Positions 8,178 to 18,581 of a stretch of DNA of 30,863 nucleotides are shown here, one piece after another. The first letter of the stretch is position 1, and every line of letters begins with the position of its first letter. A model generated the notes under the pieces. That model saw nothing but the letters and a program-made list of their open reading frames with translations, was not told the origin of the DNA and searched no databases. The position numbers and the translations under genes are program-made. The DNA comes from an uncultured Bacteroides sp. (GTDB taxonomy: Bacteria > Bacteroidota > Bacteroidia > Bacteroidales > Bacteroidaceae), in the NCBI GenBank assembly GCA_905198575.1, contig CAJKDC010000022.1:1-30863 (forward strand). Reading direction: 5' to 3'.

Positions 8178-11100
8178 ATGAAAAAATATATTAAGTGGAG
8201 CGGAATGGTTATTCTGTTCCCGTTTGTTGTCTTTATTATACTTTGTGTTCTTATTTATATCCCTCCGATTCAGAACTTCCTGGTTGCCCAGGCCACCAGC
8301 TATTCATCGAAGGCTACCGGAATGAAAATCGAAATCGGAAGAATCTCGCTTTCGTTTCCTCTGGATTTAGTCGTACACAATGTTCAGGTTGCCGATTCAG
8401 CAGATAATCAGATTCTTTCCATCAAGGAGATTACAGCAGAAGTGCAAATGCTCCCACTCTTGAAAAAAGAAGTGGAACTGGACGGACTGACTTTAAAAAA
8501 GGCATCAGTCAATACGGGTAAGCTGATAGAAGGTATGGAGCTGAATGGAGAGCTGGGCGAATTTCATATCGAATCGCACGGAGTAGCTTTCGACCCTGAA
8601 ACGGCAATTATCAACCAGGCATTTTTGAGAAACAGCCATCTTTCTATTCTGCTGGCTGACACGACGGCTTCGGACACGACAGCCAGCACTCCCCTATACT
8701 GGAAATTATTATTAAAGAAAATAGACTTCAGCAATGTATCTGTACAGATGCAAATGCCACTGGACTCATTGTCCTTTTCTGCAAGCTTAGGCCATTTCCT
8801 GCTTCAGAACGGTACTGTTGACCTGCACAAAATGGCCTATCAGGCAGACCTGGTCAGATTAAAAAGCGGAAGTATCAGCTATGACTATGGAATGCCAGCA
8901 GACAGCATGGCAAGCGGACTTAACCCTTCGCATATCTGCTTAAACAATATCCAGACGCAAATGGATTTGCTGTATTTTTGCGGCAATAACTTCCATGCGG
9001 TCATCAATGAATTTACATTCAAGGAAGAAGGCTCCGGGATAGAATTTATTTCGGGAAAGGGAAGTATTGCATCCAATGAAAAGACATTGCACATTCCTGA
9101 ATTTCACCTGCAAACGGCTGAATCTTTTATAGATATGGAGGCTGCTATGGACTGGGATGCAACCTCTGCTAACCCGGTCGGATTATTGACTGCCCAGCTT
9201 ATTGCTGATTTTAGTAAAGGTGATGTAATGAAGCTGGCCGGAAAACTTCCCGAAGATTTTACCAAAAATTATCCAGGGCAACCCTTAAGAATACGTGCCG
9301 GCATTGACGGCAACCTCAATAAACTGCAACTGACAACATTTACGGTAACTCTGCCCGAAACATTCCGGATTGAAATGGATGGAGAAATTAATCAGTTGGC
9401 AGACAGTATCAAACGCAATGGTGAAATCAGACTTAACACCTTAGCCGAGAACATGAATTTCGTGAAGGCACTGACCGGTGGAAGCTTTGCGATACCTTAT
9501 GGTACTTCTCTGAACGGTGTTGGGAAAATAAACGGTAATACCATTGATACAGAATTAACGCTGACCGAAAAACAAGGTACACTAAAACTAAACGGACACT
9601 ATGACTGGATTAAAGAAGCGTATGCAGCAAGCATCCATGCAGACAATATCCAGTTACATAACTTCATGCCTGAGGATTCGCTGTTTCATCTGACTGCTTA
9701 TTTACAGGCTGAAGGAAGGGGTACAGATGTATTTTCTCCTGCAACACAATTCGAGTTGGAGGGTGGACTGTCGCATCTGCAATATGGCAATAAAATTCTT
9801 TCGGGAGTTGAATTGCACAGTAGCCTCAACCAATCGAATGCAACTGCCGACTTCAAGCTCAAAGATAATGTCCTGTCCATCACGGCAGCACTTGACGGTC
9901 TGCTGACACCTAAAATGGTAACTGCCAACCTGAATCTGGACGTAAACTATTTAAACTGGCAAGAATTAAAATTGACCAACGTACCGTTAAGTTCATCGCA
10001 TAAGCTGGAACTCCATGCGCAAAGTAACCTTGAAAAGAGCCATAAACTCAATTTAGCGCTGACCAATACACGGCTGGTCACTCCACAAAAGACCCGTACA
10101 ACAAAGGACCTGTTTGTAGATTTCTCTACGACAAAGGATTCTACTTTTTGTTCGCTCAATGCAGGCGATATGCACCTTACTCTTACGGGAGAAAAAGGAA
10201 TTGATCTGTTGGGCGAACAGCTGACCAAAGTAACCGATATGCTGGCAAGTCAGTGGAAACAGAAACAAATGGATCTGGAGCTTGTAAAAAGCAAGCTTCC
10301 CAATATGGATTTACAGTTAACGGTAGGAACAGACAACCCTATCAGCAATACCCTGTCAACACAAGGGATACGGATAAACAAACTCCAGGCACAGGTAAAT
10401 ACATCGCCCATTGACGGAATGAGCAGCAATGCCTGTATGACAGGATTTGCAACAGACAGCTTGTCTATTGATACAATATTCTTTAAATCCAGTCAGACCA
10501 CAGACGGTATTATCTGGAAAAGCGGAATACAAAGCTCTGCCCAAAAGAATCAGGAGGGATTCAATATCCTGGTGGATGGAAATATCGGAAGCAAAGAATC
10601 CCGGATAACCATTGAATACCTGAACGACAAGAAGGAAAGAGGTGCATATATCGGACTTATCGGGGCCTTGCAGGATAAAGGAATCAGCCTGCATATCCAT
10701 CCTGATAACCCGATACTTGTTTACCGACCTTTTCAGGTTAATCCGGATAACTATATCTACCTGAGTGATGAAGGACGTATTCATGCCAACCTGACGCTGC
10801 ATGACGAAAATTATACGGGTGTCCGCTTTTACTCGGTAGCCGATTCTACCGTACAACAAGACCTGACGGTAGAATTACACCGGATAAGAATGTCTGAATT
10901 CAGACGTATCATCCCCTATATGCCTAATATACGAGGAGAAATTAATGCAGAAGCACACTACGTACAAGCCGATGAAGAAAATACACAAGTTTCTACTGAA
11001 CTTAGTGTTGCAGAACTGGAGTATGATGGCTTTCCGATGGGTGACTGGGAATTTAGCGGTGTATATCTGCCCAAAGGAAGCAATGAGCATCACATTGATG

Positions 11101-12809
11101 GCTTCCTGATACACAATGGCGATGAAATAGCGACACTGAACGGAAGCTATATAACCCAAAATGAAAAGGATGCAGAAGGGTTGTTGCAGGCCAACATGGA
11201 TTTGCATCATTTCCCGCTAAAGCTTGCCAATGCTTTCGTGCCTGACAATATGGTTACACTAAGTGGAGATATTGATGGCAACATGGCTGTCAAAGGTACT
11301 GCATCGAAACCTATTTTAAATGGAGAAATCATTTTGGACAGTGTCGGTCTGGCTTTACCTATGGCATCCATGAATCTTCGCTTTGACAACAAACCGGTTA
11401 AAGTAGTAGACAGCCAGTTGGAATTTAATAAGTTCAATATTTTCACGAAAGGAAAAACGCCGTTCACAATTGATGGCAATATCAACTTTTCCGATTTTGA
11501 ACAGATGACCATGAACCTAAACATGGCTGCCCATAACTTTGAATTATTCAATGCTCCTCGCAGCAAAGAGGCTTTGGTTTATGGAAAACTTTATGTTGAC
11601 TTCAACTCAAGCTTGAGGGGACCTGTCAACGCATTGGTCATGCGTGGAAGTATGAACGTTTTAGGAAAAAGTAATTTTACTTATGTACTGAAAGATTCAC
11701 CTCTTACCGTGAATGACCGTCTGGCCGAAACGGTTACGTTTGTGAATTTTGCAGATACAACCCTTTCCAGTACCAGTACCGTACCTAAAGTTGAATTAGG
11801 AACGCTAGACATGCTAATGGTCATGCATATTGACCAGGCCGTCCAGTGCCGAGTAGACCTGAATGAGAGTCAGTCCAACTACATCCTCTTCGAGGGAGGT
11901 GGAGACTTGTCATTCCAGTATAATCAACAAGGAAACATGCTGCTCAACGGAAGATACACCCTTATCAGTGGTGAAATGAAATACGAAATGCCAATCATTC
12001 CTCTAAAGACATTCCACATCAAGGAAGGCAGTTACATGGAATGGACGGGAGATATCATGAACCCGAATTTAAATCTGAAGGCAACAGAACGTGTAAGAGC
12101 CGCTGTGGGTCAAAGTGGACAAAGCTCGAGAAATGTGAACTTCGACGTAGGAGTGAATATCACAAATCGTCTGGAAAACCTGGGATTCATCTTTACACTT
12201 GAAGCTCCAGATGACGGGGAGGTTCAAAACCAGCTGGCCGGAATGTCTGTGGAAGAAAAAAACAAACTGGCCGTAACAATGCTGGTAACAGGCATGTACA
12301 TGGCTGAAGGAAACTCTACAGGCAATTTTAACACCAACAATGCACTTAACAGCTTCCTGCAAGGACAAATTAATAACCTTACAAGCAGCTTTGACTTGAA
12401 TGTGGGAATGGAAAGTACAAACCAGGAGGACGGAACCAACCGCACAGATTATAATTTCCAGTTTGCCAAACGATTCTGGAATAACCGTTTCAGAGTGGTT
12501 ATCGGAGGAAGTATATCCACAGGAAACAATGTCAAGCAAGACGAAACATTCATCGACAATGTTTCTCTAGAGTATCGTCTGGATGACAGCGGAACCCGAT
12601 ATGTCAAATTGTTCCACAACAAAAACTATGAGAGTGTGCTGGAAGGAGAGATTATAGAAACGGGAGCTGGTATCGTACTGAGAAAAAAAGTAAGCCGACT
12701 GGGAGAGCTCTTTATCTTCAGAAAAAAGAGAAGAAATAATCAGGAAGCCATTATTGAAGATAAAAAGAAAACGTTAGAAAAAGATGAAAGCAACAAAAAT
12801 GAAAATTAA
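8178..12809 (+). CDS. tamB: Translocation and assembly module protein TamB (DUF490)
   Basis: The very long product (1543 residues) has one N-terminal membrane anchor (about 8-30) and then an almost continuous series of short beta-strand repeats, as expected for the AsmA-like/TamB group. These proteins form an elongated hydrophobic groove spanning the periplasm. The C-terminal 400 residues have the TamB-domain character (for example LNLKATERVRAAVGQSG and LEYRLDDSGTRYVKLFHNKN), followed by a charged Lys/Glu-rich tail. TamB works with a TamA-type Omp85 protein in outer-membrane assembly and is also implicated in phospholipid transport in related systems. The downstream Omp85 gene overlaps the tamB 3' end by 26 bp, which supports a paired function. 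TamB proteins vary in length, and this one is on the long side. Confidence 0.9.
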   Translation: MKKYIKWSGMVILFPFVVFIILCVLIYIPPIQNFLVAQATSYSSKATGMKIEIGRISLSFPLDLVVHNVQVADSADNQILSIKEITAEVQMLPLLKKEVELDGLTLKKASVNTGKLIEGMELNGELGEFHIESHGVAFDPETAIINQAFLRNSHLSILLADTTASDTTASTPLYWKLLLKKIDFSNVSVQMQMPLDSLSFSASLGHFLLQNGTVDLHKMAYQADLVRLKSGSISYDYGMPADSMASGLNPSHICLNNIQTQMDLLYFCGNNFHAVINEFTFKEEGSGIEFISGKGSIASNEKTLHIPEFHLQTAESFIDMEAAMDWDATSANPVGLLTAQLIADFSKGDVMKLAGKLPEDFTKNYPGQPLRIRAGIDGNLNKLQLTTFTVTLPETFRIEMDGEINQLADSIKRNGEIRLNTLAENMNFVKALTGGSFAIPYGTSLNGVGKINGNTIDTELTLTEKQGTLKLNGHYDWIKEAYAASIHADNIQLHNFMPEDSLFHLTAYLQAEGRGTDVFSPATQFELEGGLSHLQYGNKILSGVELHSSLNQSNATADFKLKDNVLSITAALDGLLTPKMVTANLNLDVNYLNWQELKLTNVPLSSSHKLELHAQSNLEKSHKLNLALTNTRLVTPQKTRTTKDLFVDFSTTKDSTFCSLNAGDMHLTLTGEKGIDLLGEQLTKVTDMLASQWKQKQMDLELVKSKLPNMDLQLTVGTDNPISNTLSTQGIRINKLQAQVNTSPIDGMSSNACMTGFATDSLSIDTIFFKSSQTTDGIIWKSGIQSSAQKNQEGFNILVDGNIGSKESRITIEYLNDKKERGAYIGLIGALQDKGISLHIHPDNPILVYRPFQVNPDNYIYLSDEGRIHANLTLHDENYTGVRFYSVADSTVQQDLTVELHRIRMSEFRRIIPYMPNIRGEINAEAHYVQADEENTQVSTELSVAELEYDGFPMGDWEFSGVYLPKGSNEHHIDGFLIHNGDEIATLNGSYITQNEKDAEGLLQANMDLHHFPLKLANAFVPDNMVTLSGDIDGNMAVKGTASKPILNGEIILDSVGLALPMASMNLRFDNKPVKVVDSQLEFNKFNIFTKGKTPFTIDGNINFSDFEQMTMNLNMAAHNFELFNAPRSKEALVYGKLYVDFNSSLRGPVNALVMRGSMNVLGKSNFTYVLKDSPLTVNDRLAETVTFVNFADTTLSSTSTVPKVELGTLDMLMVMHIDQAVQCRVDLNESQSNYILFEGGGDLSFQYNQQGNMLLNGRYTLISGEMKYEMPIIPLKTFHIKEGSYMEWTGDIMNPNLNLKATERVRAAVGQSGQSSRNVNFDVGVNITNRLENLGFIFTLEAPDDGEVQNQLAGMSVEEKNKLAVTMLVTGMYMAEGNSTGNFNTNNALNSFLQGQINNLTSSFDLNVGMESTNQEDGTNRTDYNFQFAKRFWNNRFRVVIGGSISTGNNVKQDETFIDNVSLEYRLDDSGTRYVKLFHNKNYESVLEGEIIETGAGIVLRKKVSRLGELFIFRKKRRNNQEAIIEDKKKTLEKDESNKNEN

Positions 12810-15123
12810 CCATATAGCCATAATACTGTTGGGCATCTTGCTGGTAGGCTGCTTTACAGCCTGTTCAACAACCAAGCACTTGCCGGCAGAAGAGGTACTT
12901 TATACGGGAGTAAACCGGTTTGATGTCATCCATAAGGATACCACAGATGCAGGCGCTGCAACGCTTGAAGAAGTTATCGGTGCGGTATCCTATCCGCCCA
13001 ACAATGCTTTATTCGGAAGCTCTACTGTAAGAATCCCCATTCCATTCGGACTTTGGGTGTACAACCGCTTTGAGCGTTATGAAAAAGGATTGGGAAAGTG
13101 GATTTTTAAAAAGCTGGCAGCAAAGCCGGTGTACTTATCGACCGTAAATCCGGAAACCCGTGTAAAAGTTGCGACAAACTTACTGAAAGACTATGGCTTT
13201 TTCAACGGGAATGTGACTTATCAGGTAGACAGTACCAGGAATCCCCGGGCTGTCAAGCTCAGCTATCAAATCAATATGGGGAAACCTTATATCATAGATT
13301 CTGTGATGTATGAGGGATTTAGCGAACGGGGAGACAGTCTGATTAAAGCTAAGTACAAACAACGTGTTATTTTAAGAGGGGACTATTTCAGTGTAAACAA
13401 ACTGGAAGAAGAGCGCCAGCGTCTGTATACCCTCTTCCGCAATAACGGATATTACTATTACCGCCCGGAATATATCACATTCCTGGCCGATACAATTATG
13501 AATCCCGGACATGTGAACCTAAAGATTATCCCACGTCCGGACATGCCAGCCGAAGCAAGAAAAATATATAAAATAGGTACGACAACTGTTTTCATGGCCG
13601 ACAATTATGGGAACCGGCCTACGGACACATTAAAACTGAAGAATTTCAATATCGCCTATACGGGAGACAAACCAGGCTTGAAACCTAATGTATTGCGAAA
13701 ACGCTTTATGTTCCGAAAAGGACAGTTGTATTCGCAGTCCAGACAAAATTATTCTCAAGAGGCACTTGCCAGACTGGGTATCTTCCAGTTTACTGAGTTC
13801 AGATATATTCCTCGTGACAGTGTACATAACAGCGATACACTTGATGTTTATGTAAATACCATGTTTGACAAGCCTTATGATGCAGAGCTTGAATTTAATG
13901 TTACGACCAAAAGTACCAAGCAAACTGGTCCGGGAGCTATTTTCAATTTAAGCAAGAAAAACTTCATGCGTATGGGAGCCTCGTTGAACTGGCAAATAAA
14001 AGGTTCATACGAATGGCAGACAAACTCTACAGTAGACGGAGAAAGCTCTGTCATGAACTCATACGAACTGGGAACGTCCTTATCGCTTGACTTTCCACGT
14101 ATCGTACTGCCCTGGGTAAAAAACAGAGTCAATCCGTTTTTGCATCCATCTCAAACCAGTTTTAAAATCTATGTTGATCAGCTGAACCGTGCCCGGTATT
14201 TCAAAATGCTGTCTTTCGGTGGCAACATCTCGTATAGTTTTCAGTCATCACGAAGCATGAAGCATACGGTAACGCCATTACGACTGGAATTCAACACCTT
14301 ACAAAACAGGACTGCCAGATTTGACTCTATTGCGAATGCCAACCCGATGCTGTTTTACAGTTTGAATGACCAGTTCATTCCGGCTTTTACATATACATTT
14401 ACCTACGACAATACATATAAGAAAAGAAAACGGAACAGCATCTGGTGGGAAAACTCCATCACATCGGCCGGTAATGTTACATCTATGATTTATGCTGTCT
14501 TCGGACAGGGATTCAAAGAAAAAAACAAGAAATTACTGGGAACACCTTTTGCACAATTTCTGAAATATACCACCGAAATAAGACATCTGTACAAAATAAC
14601 CCAACGCCAGCATTTGGCATCCCGCTTCATGGCCGGTGTTATTTACGCATACGGAAACAAGACTATAGCTCCTTACAGCGAACAATTCTATGTAGGTGGA
14701 GCCAATAGTATACGTGCATTTACAGTCAGGTCTATAGGCCCCGGACGGTATCATCCAGCCGAAAACAATCAGTATGCTTATGTTGACCAGACAGGTGACA
14801 TTAAACTAGAAGCCAATATAGAATATCGTTTCCCGATAATAGCTGATTTATACGGAGCTACATTTCTGGATGCAGGAAATGTATGGCTTATGCGAAAAGA
14901 TGAAGCACGTCCGAATGCAGAATTTACATTGGACCACTTTTTTGACAGTATCGCATTAGGTACAGGATTAGGACTAAGATACGATTTATCTTTCCTGGTT
15001 ATACGATTTGATATGGGAGTAGCTTTGCATGTGCCATACGAAACCGGTAAAAAAGGTTATTATAATATTCCTAAATTTAAGGATGGATTGGGTTTTCACT
15101 TTGCAATCGGATACCCATTCTAA
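12784..15123 (+). CDS. tamL: TamA-like Omp85 outer-membrane lipoprotein (TamL type)
   Basis: The 779-residue product begins with a hydrophobic segment ending GCFTACSTTKHLP. Cys27 (after FTA) or Cys23 (LVGC) could be the lipidated residue; I favour Cys27 because Bacteroidetes relatives carry a CSTTKHLP-like mature start. POTRA-type repeats follow to about residue 370 (e.g. NLLKDYGFFNGNVTY), then an Omp85 beta-barrel that includes YVGGANSIRAFTVRSIGPG, the region holding the conserved loop-6 motif, and ends in a terminal Phe (HFAIGYPF). A TamA variant with a lipid anchor, TamL, has been described in Bacteroidetes. Its start lies inside the end of tamB, indicating translational coupling; a second in-frame ATG at 12799 is an alternative start. 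The partner role in the TAM complex is inferred from family and position. Confidence 0.88.
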   Translation: MKATKMKINHIAIILLGILLVGCFTACSTTKHLPAEEVLYTGVNRFDVIHKDTTDAGAATLEEVIGAVSYPPNNALFGSSTVRIPIPFGLWVYNRFERYEKGLGKWIFKKLAAKPVYLSTVNPETRVKVATNLLKDYGFFNGNVTYQVDSTRNPRAVKLSYQINMGKPYIIDSVMYEGFSERGDSLIKAKYKQRVILRGDYFSVNKLEEERQRLYTLFRNNGYYYYRPEYITFLADTIMNPGHVNLKIIPRPDMPAEARKIYKIGTTTVFMADNYGNRPTDTLKLKNFNIAYTGDKPGLKPNVLRKRFMFRKGQLYSQSRQNYSQEALARLGIFQFTEFRYIPRDSVHNSDTLDVYVNTMFDKPYDAELEFNVTTKSTKQTGPGAIFNLSKKNFMRMGASLNWQIKGSYEWQTNSTVDGESSVMNSYELGTSLSLDFPRIVLPWVKNRVNPFLHPSQTSFKIYVDQLNRARYFKMLSFGGNISYSFQSSRSMKHTVTPLRLEFNTLQNRTARFDSIANANPMLFYSLNDQFIPAFTYTFTYDNTYKKRKRNSIWWENSITSAGNVTSMIYAVFGQGFKEKNKKLLGTPFAQFLKYTTEIRHLYKITQRQHLASRFMAGVIYAYGNKTIAPYSEQFYVGGANSIRAFTVRSIGPGRYHPAENNQYAYVDQTGDIKLEANIEYRFPIIADLYGATFLDAGNVWLMRKDEARPNAEFTLDHFFDSIALGTGLGLRYDLSFLVIRFDMGVALHVPYETGKKGYYNIPKFKDGLGFHFAIGYPF

Positions 15124-15133
15124 TCTTTTTTAC

Positions 15134-15141
15134 TACTTTTG
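15134..15141 (+). promoter_or_regulatory. -7 element for the cyclophilin-M16-MATE-kinase operon
   Basis: TACTTTTG is a perfect TAnnTTTG match, 22 bp before the ATG at 15164 and just after the tamL stop. No TTTG is found at the 19-nt spacing, so read-through from tamL could also contribute. If used, the leader would be about 15-20 nt. Confidence 0.5.
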
Positions 15142-15163
15142 CATAATCAAACTATCATAAATC

Positions 15164-15994
15164 ATGAAACGACTATTTTTTTTAATAACTCTCACTGCAG
15201 TCTTCTTTTCGGCCTGCAGTAACCAAAAAAAAGCAGAAAATATGGGAAACGAGACTAAAATTCTTTTAGAAACAACACAAGGAAATATTGTTGTAAAGCT
15301 GTATGATGAAACTCCGAAACATCGTGACAACTTTATCAAGCTAGTAAAAGAAGGTGTATACGACAGCACCCTTTTCCATCGTGTAATCAAGGATTTCATG
15401 ATTCAGGCTGGTGACCCAGATAGCAAAACTGCTGACGACACTGCCAGCTTGGGAGCAGGTGACGTAGGTTATACCATACCGGCTGAAATCAATCTGCTTT
15501 TCTTCCATAAAAAAGGTGTTCTTGCAGCAGCACGCCAAGGTGATGAAGTAAATCCTGAACGTGCATCTTCCGGATGCCAGTTCTATATCGTAACGGGTAG
15601 AAAATTTTCTGAATTCCAGATTTTAAGCATGGAAAACCAGATCAACGAAATGCGTCTACAAACAGTTTTTGATACATTGGCCCGCCAGCACATGAAAGAA
15701 ATCTACAAAATGCGCAAGGCTGGCGACCAGGAAGGATTATTGGCTTTACAGGATACGCTGGAAGCACAGGCTAGAGCACAAGTTGAAAAGGAACCTGCCT
15801 TTAAATTTACAAAAGAACAGATTCAGGCATATACTACCGTAGGTGGTGCTCCTCACTTGGATGGCGCTTATACAGTCTTTGGAGAAGTGGTTGAAGGTAT
15901 GGATGTAGTTGAAAACATTGAAAAAGCAAAAACAAACCGTGCCGACCGGCCATTGAACAACATCCGTATTCTTAAAGCTAGCATCAAAGAATAA
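15164..15994 (+). CDS. Cyclophilin-type peptidyl-prolyl isomerase, lipoprotein
   Basis: The 276-residue product has a lipoprotein signal with lipobox FSAC (Cys18). The cyclophilin fold starts near residue 31 and shows the catalytic strip FHRVIKDFMIQAGDP, with Arg73, Phe78 and Gln81 matching the active-site Arg/Phe/Gln of the family. It catalyses cis-trans isomerisation of proline peptide bonds, here probably in the periplasm or anchored to a membrane. About 75 residues (148-222), helical and rich in charges, are inserted between the core strands FYIVTG and the final HLDGAYTVFGEVVEGMDVV segment. Bacterial cyclophilins commonly lack this insertion. The next gene starts 7 bp downstream. Confidence 0.93.
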   Translation: MKRLFFLITLTAVFFSACSNQKKAENMGNETKILLETTQGNIVVKLYDETPKHRDNFIKLVKEGVYDSTLFHRVIKDFMIQAGDPDSKTADDTASLGAGDVGYTIPAEINLLFFHKKGVLAAARQGDEVNPERASSGCQFYIVTGRKFSEFQILSMENQINEMRLQTVFDTLARQHMKEIYKMRKAGDQEGLLALQDTLEAQARAQVEKEPAFKFTKEQIQAYTTVGGAPHLDGAYTVFGEVVEGMDVVENIEKAKTNRADRPLNNIRILKASIKE

Positions 15995-16001
15995 AGATTG
16001 C

Positions 16002-17240
16002 ATGATAAAAGTAAACAGACATACGCTAGCAAATGGTCTACGCATCATACATAGTCAGGATGAGTCAACCCAAATGGTTGCACTCAACCTGCTCTATGAT
16101 GTGGGTGCACGCGACGAGCATCCTGAACATACAGGGTTTGCGCATCTTTTCGAACATCTGATGTTCGGAGGTTCTGTCAATATTGCAGACTATGATACTC
16201 CCGTTCAGAATGCCGGAGGAGAGAACAATGCGTGGACCAGTAACGATATGACCAACTATTACATCACACTCCCCTATCAGAATGTAGAAACCGGGTTCTG
16301 GTTGGAAAGCGACCGAATGCTCAGTCTGGACTTTAACCCTAAAAGTCTGGATGTACAGCGACAAGTGGTTATCGAAGAATTCAAGCAACGGAATCTTAAT
16401 CAGCCCTACGGAGATGCCTCACATCTGATTCGGGAAATGGCTTATCAGACACATCCTTATCAATGGCCTACGATTGGTAAAGAAATCAGTCATATTGCAA
16501 ATGCAACACTAGACGAGGTAAAAGAATTCTTCTATCGCTTTTATGCACCCAACAATGCAATTTTAGCTGTGACAGGACATATCAGTCTGGAGGAAACGAT
16601 TCGCCTGGCCGAAAAATGGTTTGGCCCTATTCCGGCGCGGAATGTTCCGAAACGAAACCTGCCCAAGGAAGTTCAGCAAACTGCAATCCGTAGAAAAACA
16701 GTCGAAAGAAAAGTACCAGTTGACGCTCTGTATATGGCTTTTCACATGTGCGACCGTCATCATGCCGACTACCCGGTATACGACATCATAACAGATATTC
16801 TTTCTAACGGCCGTTCTTCACGTTTCATCCAACATCTGGTACAAGAAAACAAAATCTTTACAGGTATAGATGCATATATCACCGGCAGTATTGACGAAGG
16901 CTTGTTACATATTGCAGGAAAGCCTGCAGAAGGAATCAGTCTGGAGGAAGCAGAGAAAGCAATATGGGCAGAACTTGACGAATTGAAAAGAGTATCTGTG
17001 GACGAATTGGAATTGGAGAAGGTTAAAAACAGATATGAAAGCGAACAGATTTTCAATAATATAAACTATCTGAATGTAGCAACTAATTTGGCATACTTCG
17101 AACTCTTGGGAAAAGCAGAAGACATCAACGATGAAGTCAGAAAATATCGTTCGGTTACTGCCAGCCAATTACAGAAAGTAGCACAAAAAACATTTATACC
17201 CGAAAACTGTTCTATACTATATTATAAAGCAATTAAATGA
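16002..17240 (+). CDS. M16-family zinc metallopeptidase
   Basis: The 412-residue product carries the inverted zinc motif HxxEH as HLFEH (His48, Glu51, His52). A third ligand is expected at Glu125 or Glu126 (VVIEEFKQRN), about 73 residues further on. The second half, from about residue 190, is the non-catalytic homologous domain. It contains the R-Y pair typical of the C-domain only in a degenerate form (KVKNRYESEQ). The family includes processing peptidases and pitrilysin-like enzymes. No signal peptide is seen, so it is probably cytoplasmic, unless secretion uses a cryptic signal. It is embedded in an operon: 7 bp after the cyclophilin gene and overlapping the MATE gene by 4 bp (ATGA). Confidence 0.92.
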   Translation: MIKVNRHTLANGLRIIHSQDESTQMVALNLLYDVGARDEHPEHTGFAHLFEHLMFGGSVNIADYDTPVQNAGGENNAWTSNDMTNYYITLPYQNVETGFWLESDRMLSLDFNPKSLDVQRQVVIEEFKQRNLNQPYGDASHLIREMAYQTHPYQWPTIGKEISHIANATLDEVKEFFYRFYAPNNAILAVTGHISLEETIRLAEKWFGPIPARNVPKRNLPKEVQQTAIRRKTVERKVPVDALYMAFHMCDRHHADYPVYDIITDILSNGRSSRFIQHLVQENKIFTGIDAYITGSIDEGLLHIAGKPAEGISLEEAEKAIWAELDELKRVSVDELELEKVKNRYESEQIFNNINYLNVATNLAYFELLGKAEDINDEVRKYRSVTASQLQKVAQKTFIPENCSILYYKAIK

Positions 17241-18574
17241 TTTCAAATAAGATTTCATCGCACTATAGCATTCTGCTCAAATTAGGCATTCCCATTGTAA
17301 TAGGTCAAATAGGAGTAATTATACTGGGATTTGCAGATACCCTGATGATTGGTCACCACAGTACACAAGAACTGGCAGCTGCCAGTTTTGTTAACAACAT
17401 GTTTGCCCTAGCTATTATCTTCAGTACAGGATTTTCATATGGGCTTACTCCTGTTGTTGGAAGTCTCTTTGGTAAAGGGGAGAAATTCAAAGTTGGTGAA
17501 ACATTTAAAAACAGCCAAGTTGCCAATACTGTGGTAACAATCATTGTAATGGCGGCCATGACTGCATTGTATCTAAACTTGGATAAATTGGGACAACCTG
17601 AAGAGTTGCTTCCGCTTATTCGTCCATACTATCTGGTATTACTGGCCTCTATTCCATTTGTACTATGGTTCAATGGTTTTAAACAGTTTACTGACGGTAT
17701 TACAGAAACCCGGATTTCGATGTGGATACTTCTTACGGGTAATATCCTGAATATTATCGGCAACTACATTTTAATTTATGGTAAACTGGGACTTCCAGAA
17801 ATGGGACTTACGGGAGCCGGAATATCTACGCTGGCTTCGCGTATTATAATGGTCGTCATTTATATTGTCTTGTTTTTCGGAACAAAAAAATATCAGGAGT
17901 TCAAAACTGGTTTTCTGAAAGGTTATATCAATCGTAACGACTTCTGTCTACTTAATAAACTGGGATGGCCCATTGCAGGACAAATGGGTATGGAAACTGC
18001 ATCATTTAGCTTGAGTGCTATCATGGTTGGCTGGCTGGGAGCAACCGGACTGGCCGCACATCAGATTATGATAGCTGTTTCACAAGTTTGTTTTATGATG
18101 TATTATGGAATGGGAGCAGCAGTTGCCATACGAATCAGTAACTTCTACGGGCAACAAGATACTTTCAATATCCGGAAAACAGCTCTAGCCGGATTCCATA
18201 TCATACTTATTATGATTGTTTTATCTGCACTGCCCATTTTCTTACTCCGGAATCAAATTGGAGGTTGGTTTACTAACAGCGAAGAAGTCAGCCTGCTGGT
18301 AGCCCAACTGATAATTCCGTTGCTTATTTACCAGTTTGGCGATGGACTGCAGATTAACTATGCCAATTCACTTAGAGGAATTGCAGATGTGCATCCTATG
18401 ATGATTATTTCATTCATTGCTTACTTCCTGATTTCTTTGCCTGCTGGCTATCTGTTTGGATTTGTATTCAATTGGGGAGTAATTGGTGTATGGATGGCTT
18501 TCCCGTTTGGCTTGACCAGTGCAGGAATCATGTATTACTTAAGGTTCAGATACAAAACTCATAAACTATCCTAA
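17237..18574 (+). CDS. MATE-family multidrug/metabolite exporter
   Basis: The 445-residue protein is almost entirely hydrophobic, with about 12 membrane segments in two similar halves, the layout of MATE transporters. The first half begins GIPIVIGQIGVIILGFADTLMIGHH, and the conserved second-half start is KLGWPIAGQMGMETASFSLSAIMVGWLG. MATE proteins expel cationic drugs or metabolites using a Na+ or H+ gradient across the inner membrane. The substrate cannot be inferred. The ATG overlaps the M16 stop codon (ATGA) and the kinase gene begins 7 bp after its stop, so all are likely on one transcript. Confidence 0.93.
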   Translation: MISNKISSHYSILLKLGIPIVIGQIGVIILGFADTLMIGHHSTQELAAASFVNNMFALAIIFSTGFSYGLTPVVGSLFGKGEKFKVGETFKNSQVANTVVTIIVMAAMTALYLNLDKLGQPEELLPLIRPYYLVLLASIPFVLWFNGFKQFTDGITETRISMWILLTGNILNIIGNYILIYGKLGLPEMGLTGAGISTLASRIIMVVIYIVLFFGTKKYQEFKTGFLKGYINRNDFCLLNKLGWPIAGQMGMETASFSLSAIMVGWLGATGLAAHQIMIAVSQVCFMMYYGMGAAVAIRISNFYGQQDTFNIRKTALAGFHIILIMIVLSALPIFLLRNQIGGWFTNSEEVSLLVAQLIIPLLIYQFGDGLQINYANSLRGIADVHPMMIISFIAYFLISLPAGYLFGFVFNWGVIGVWMAFPFGLTSAGIMYYLRFRYKTHKLS

Positions 18575-18581
18575 ATTCATC

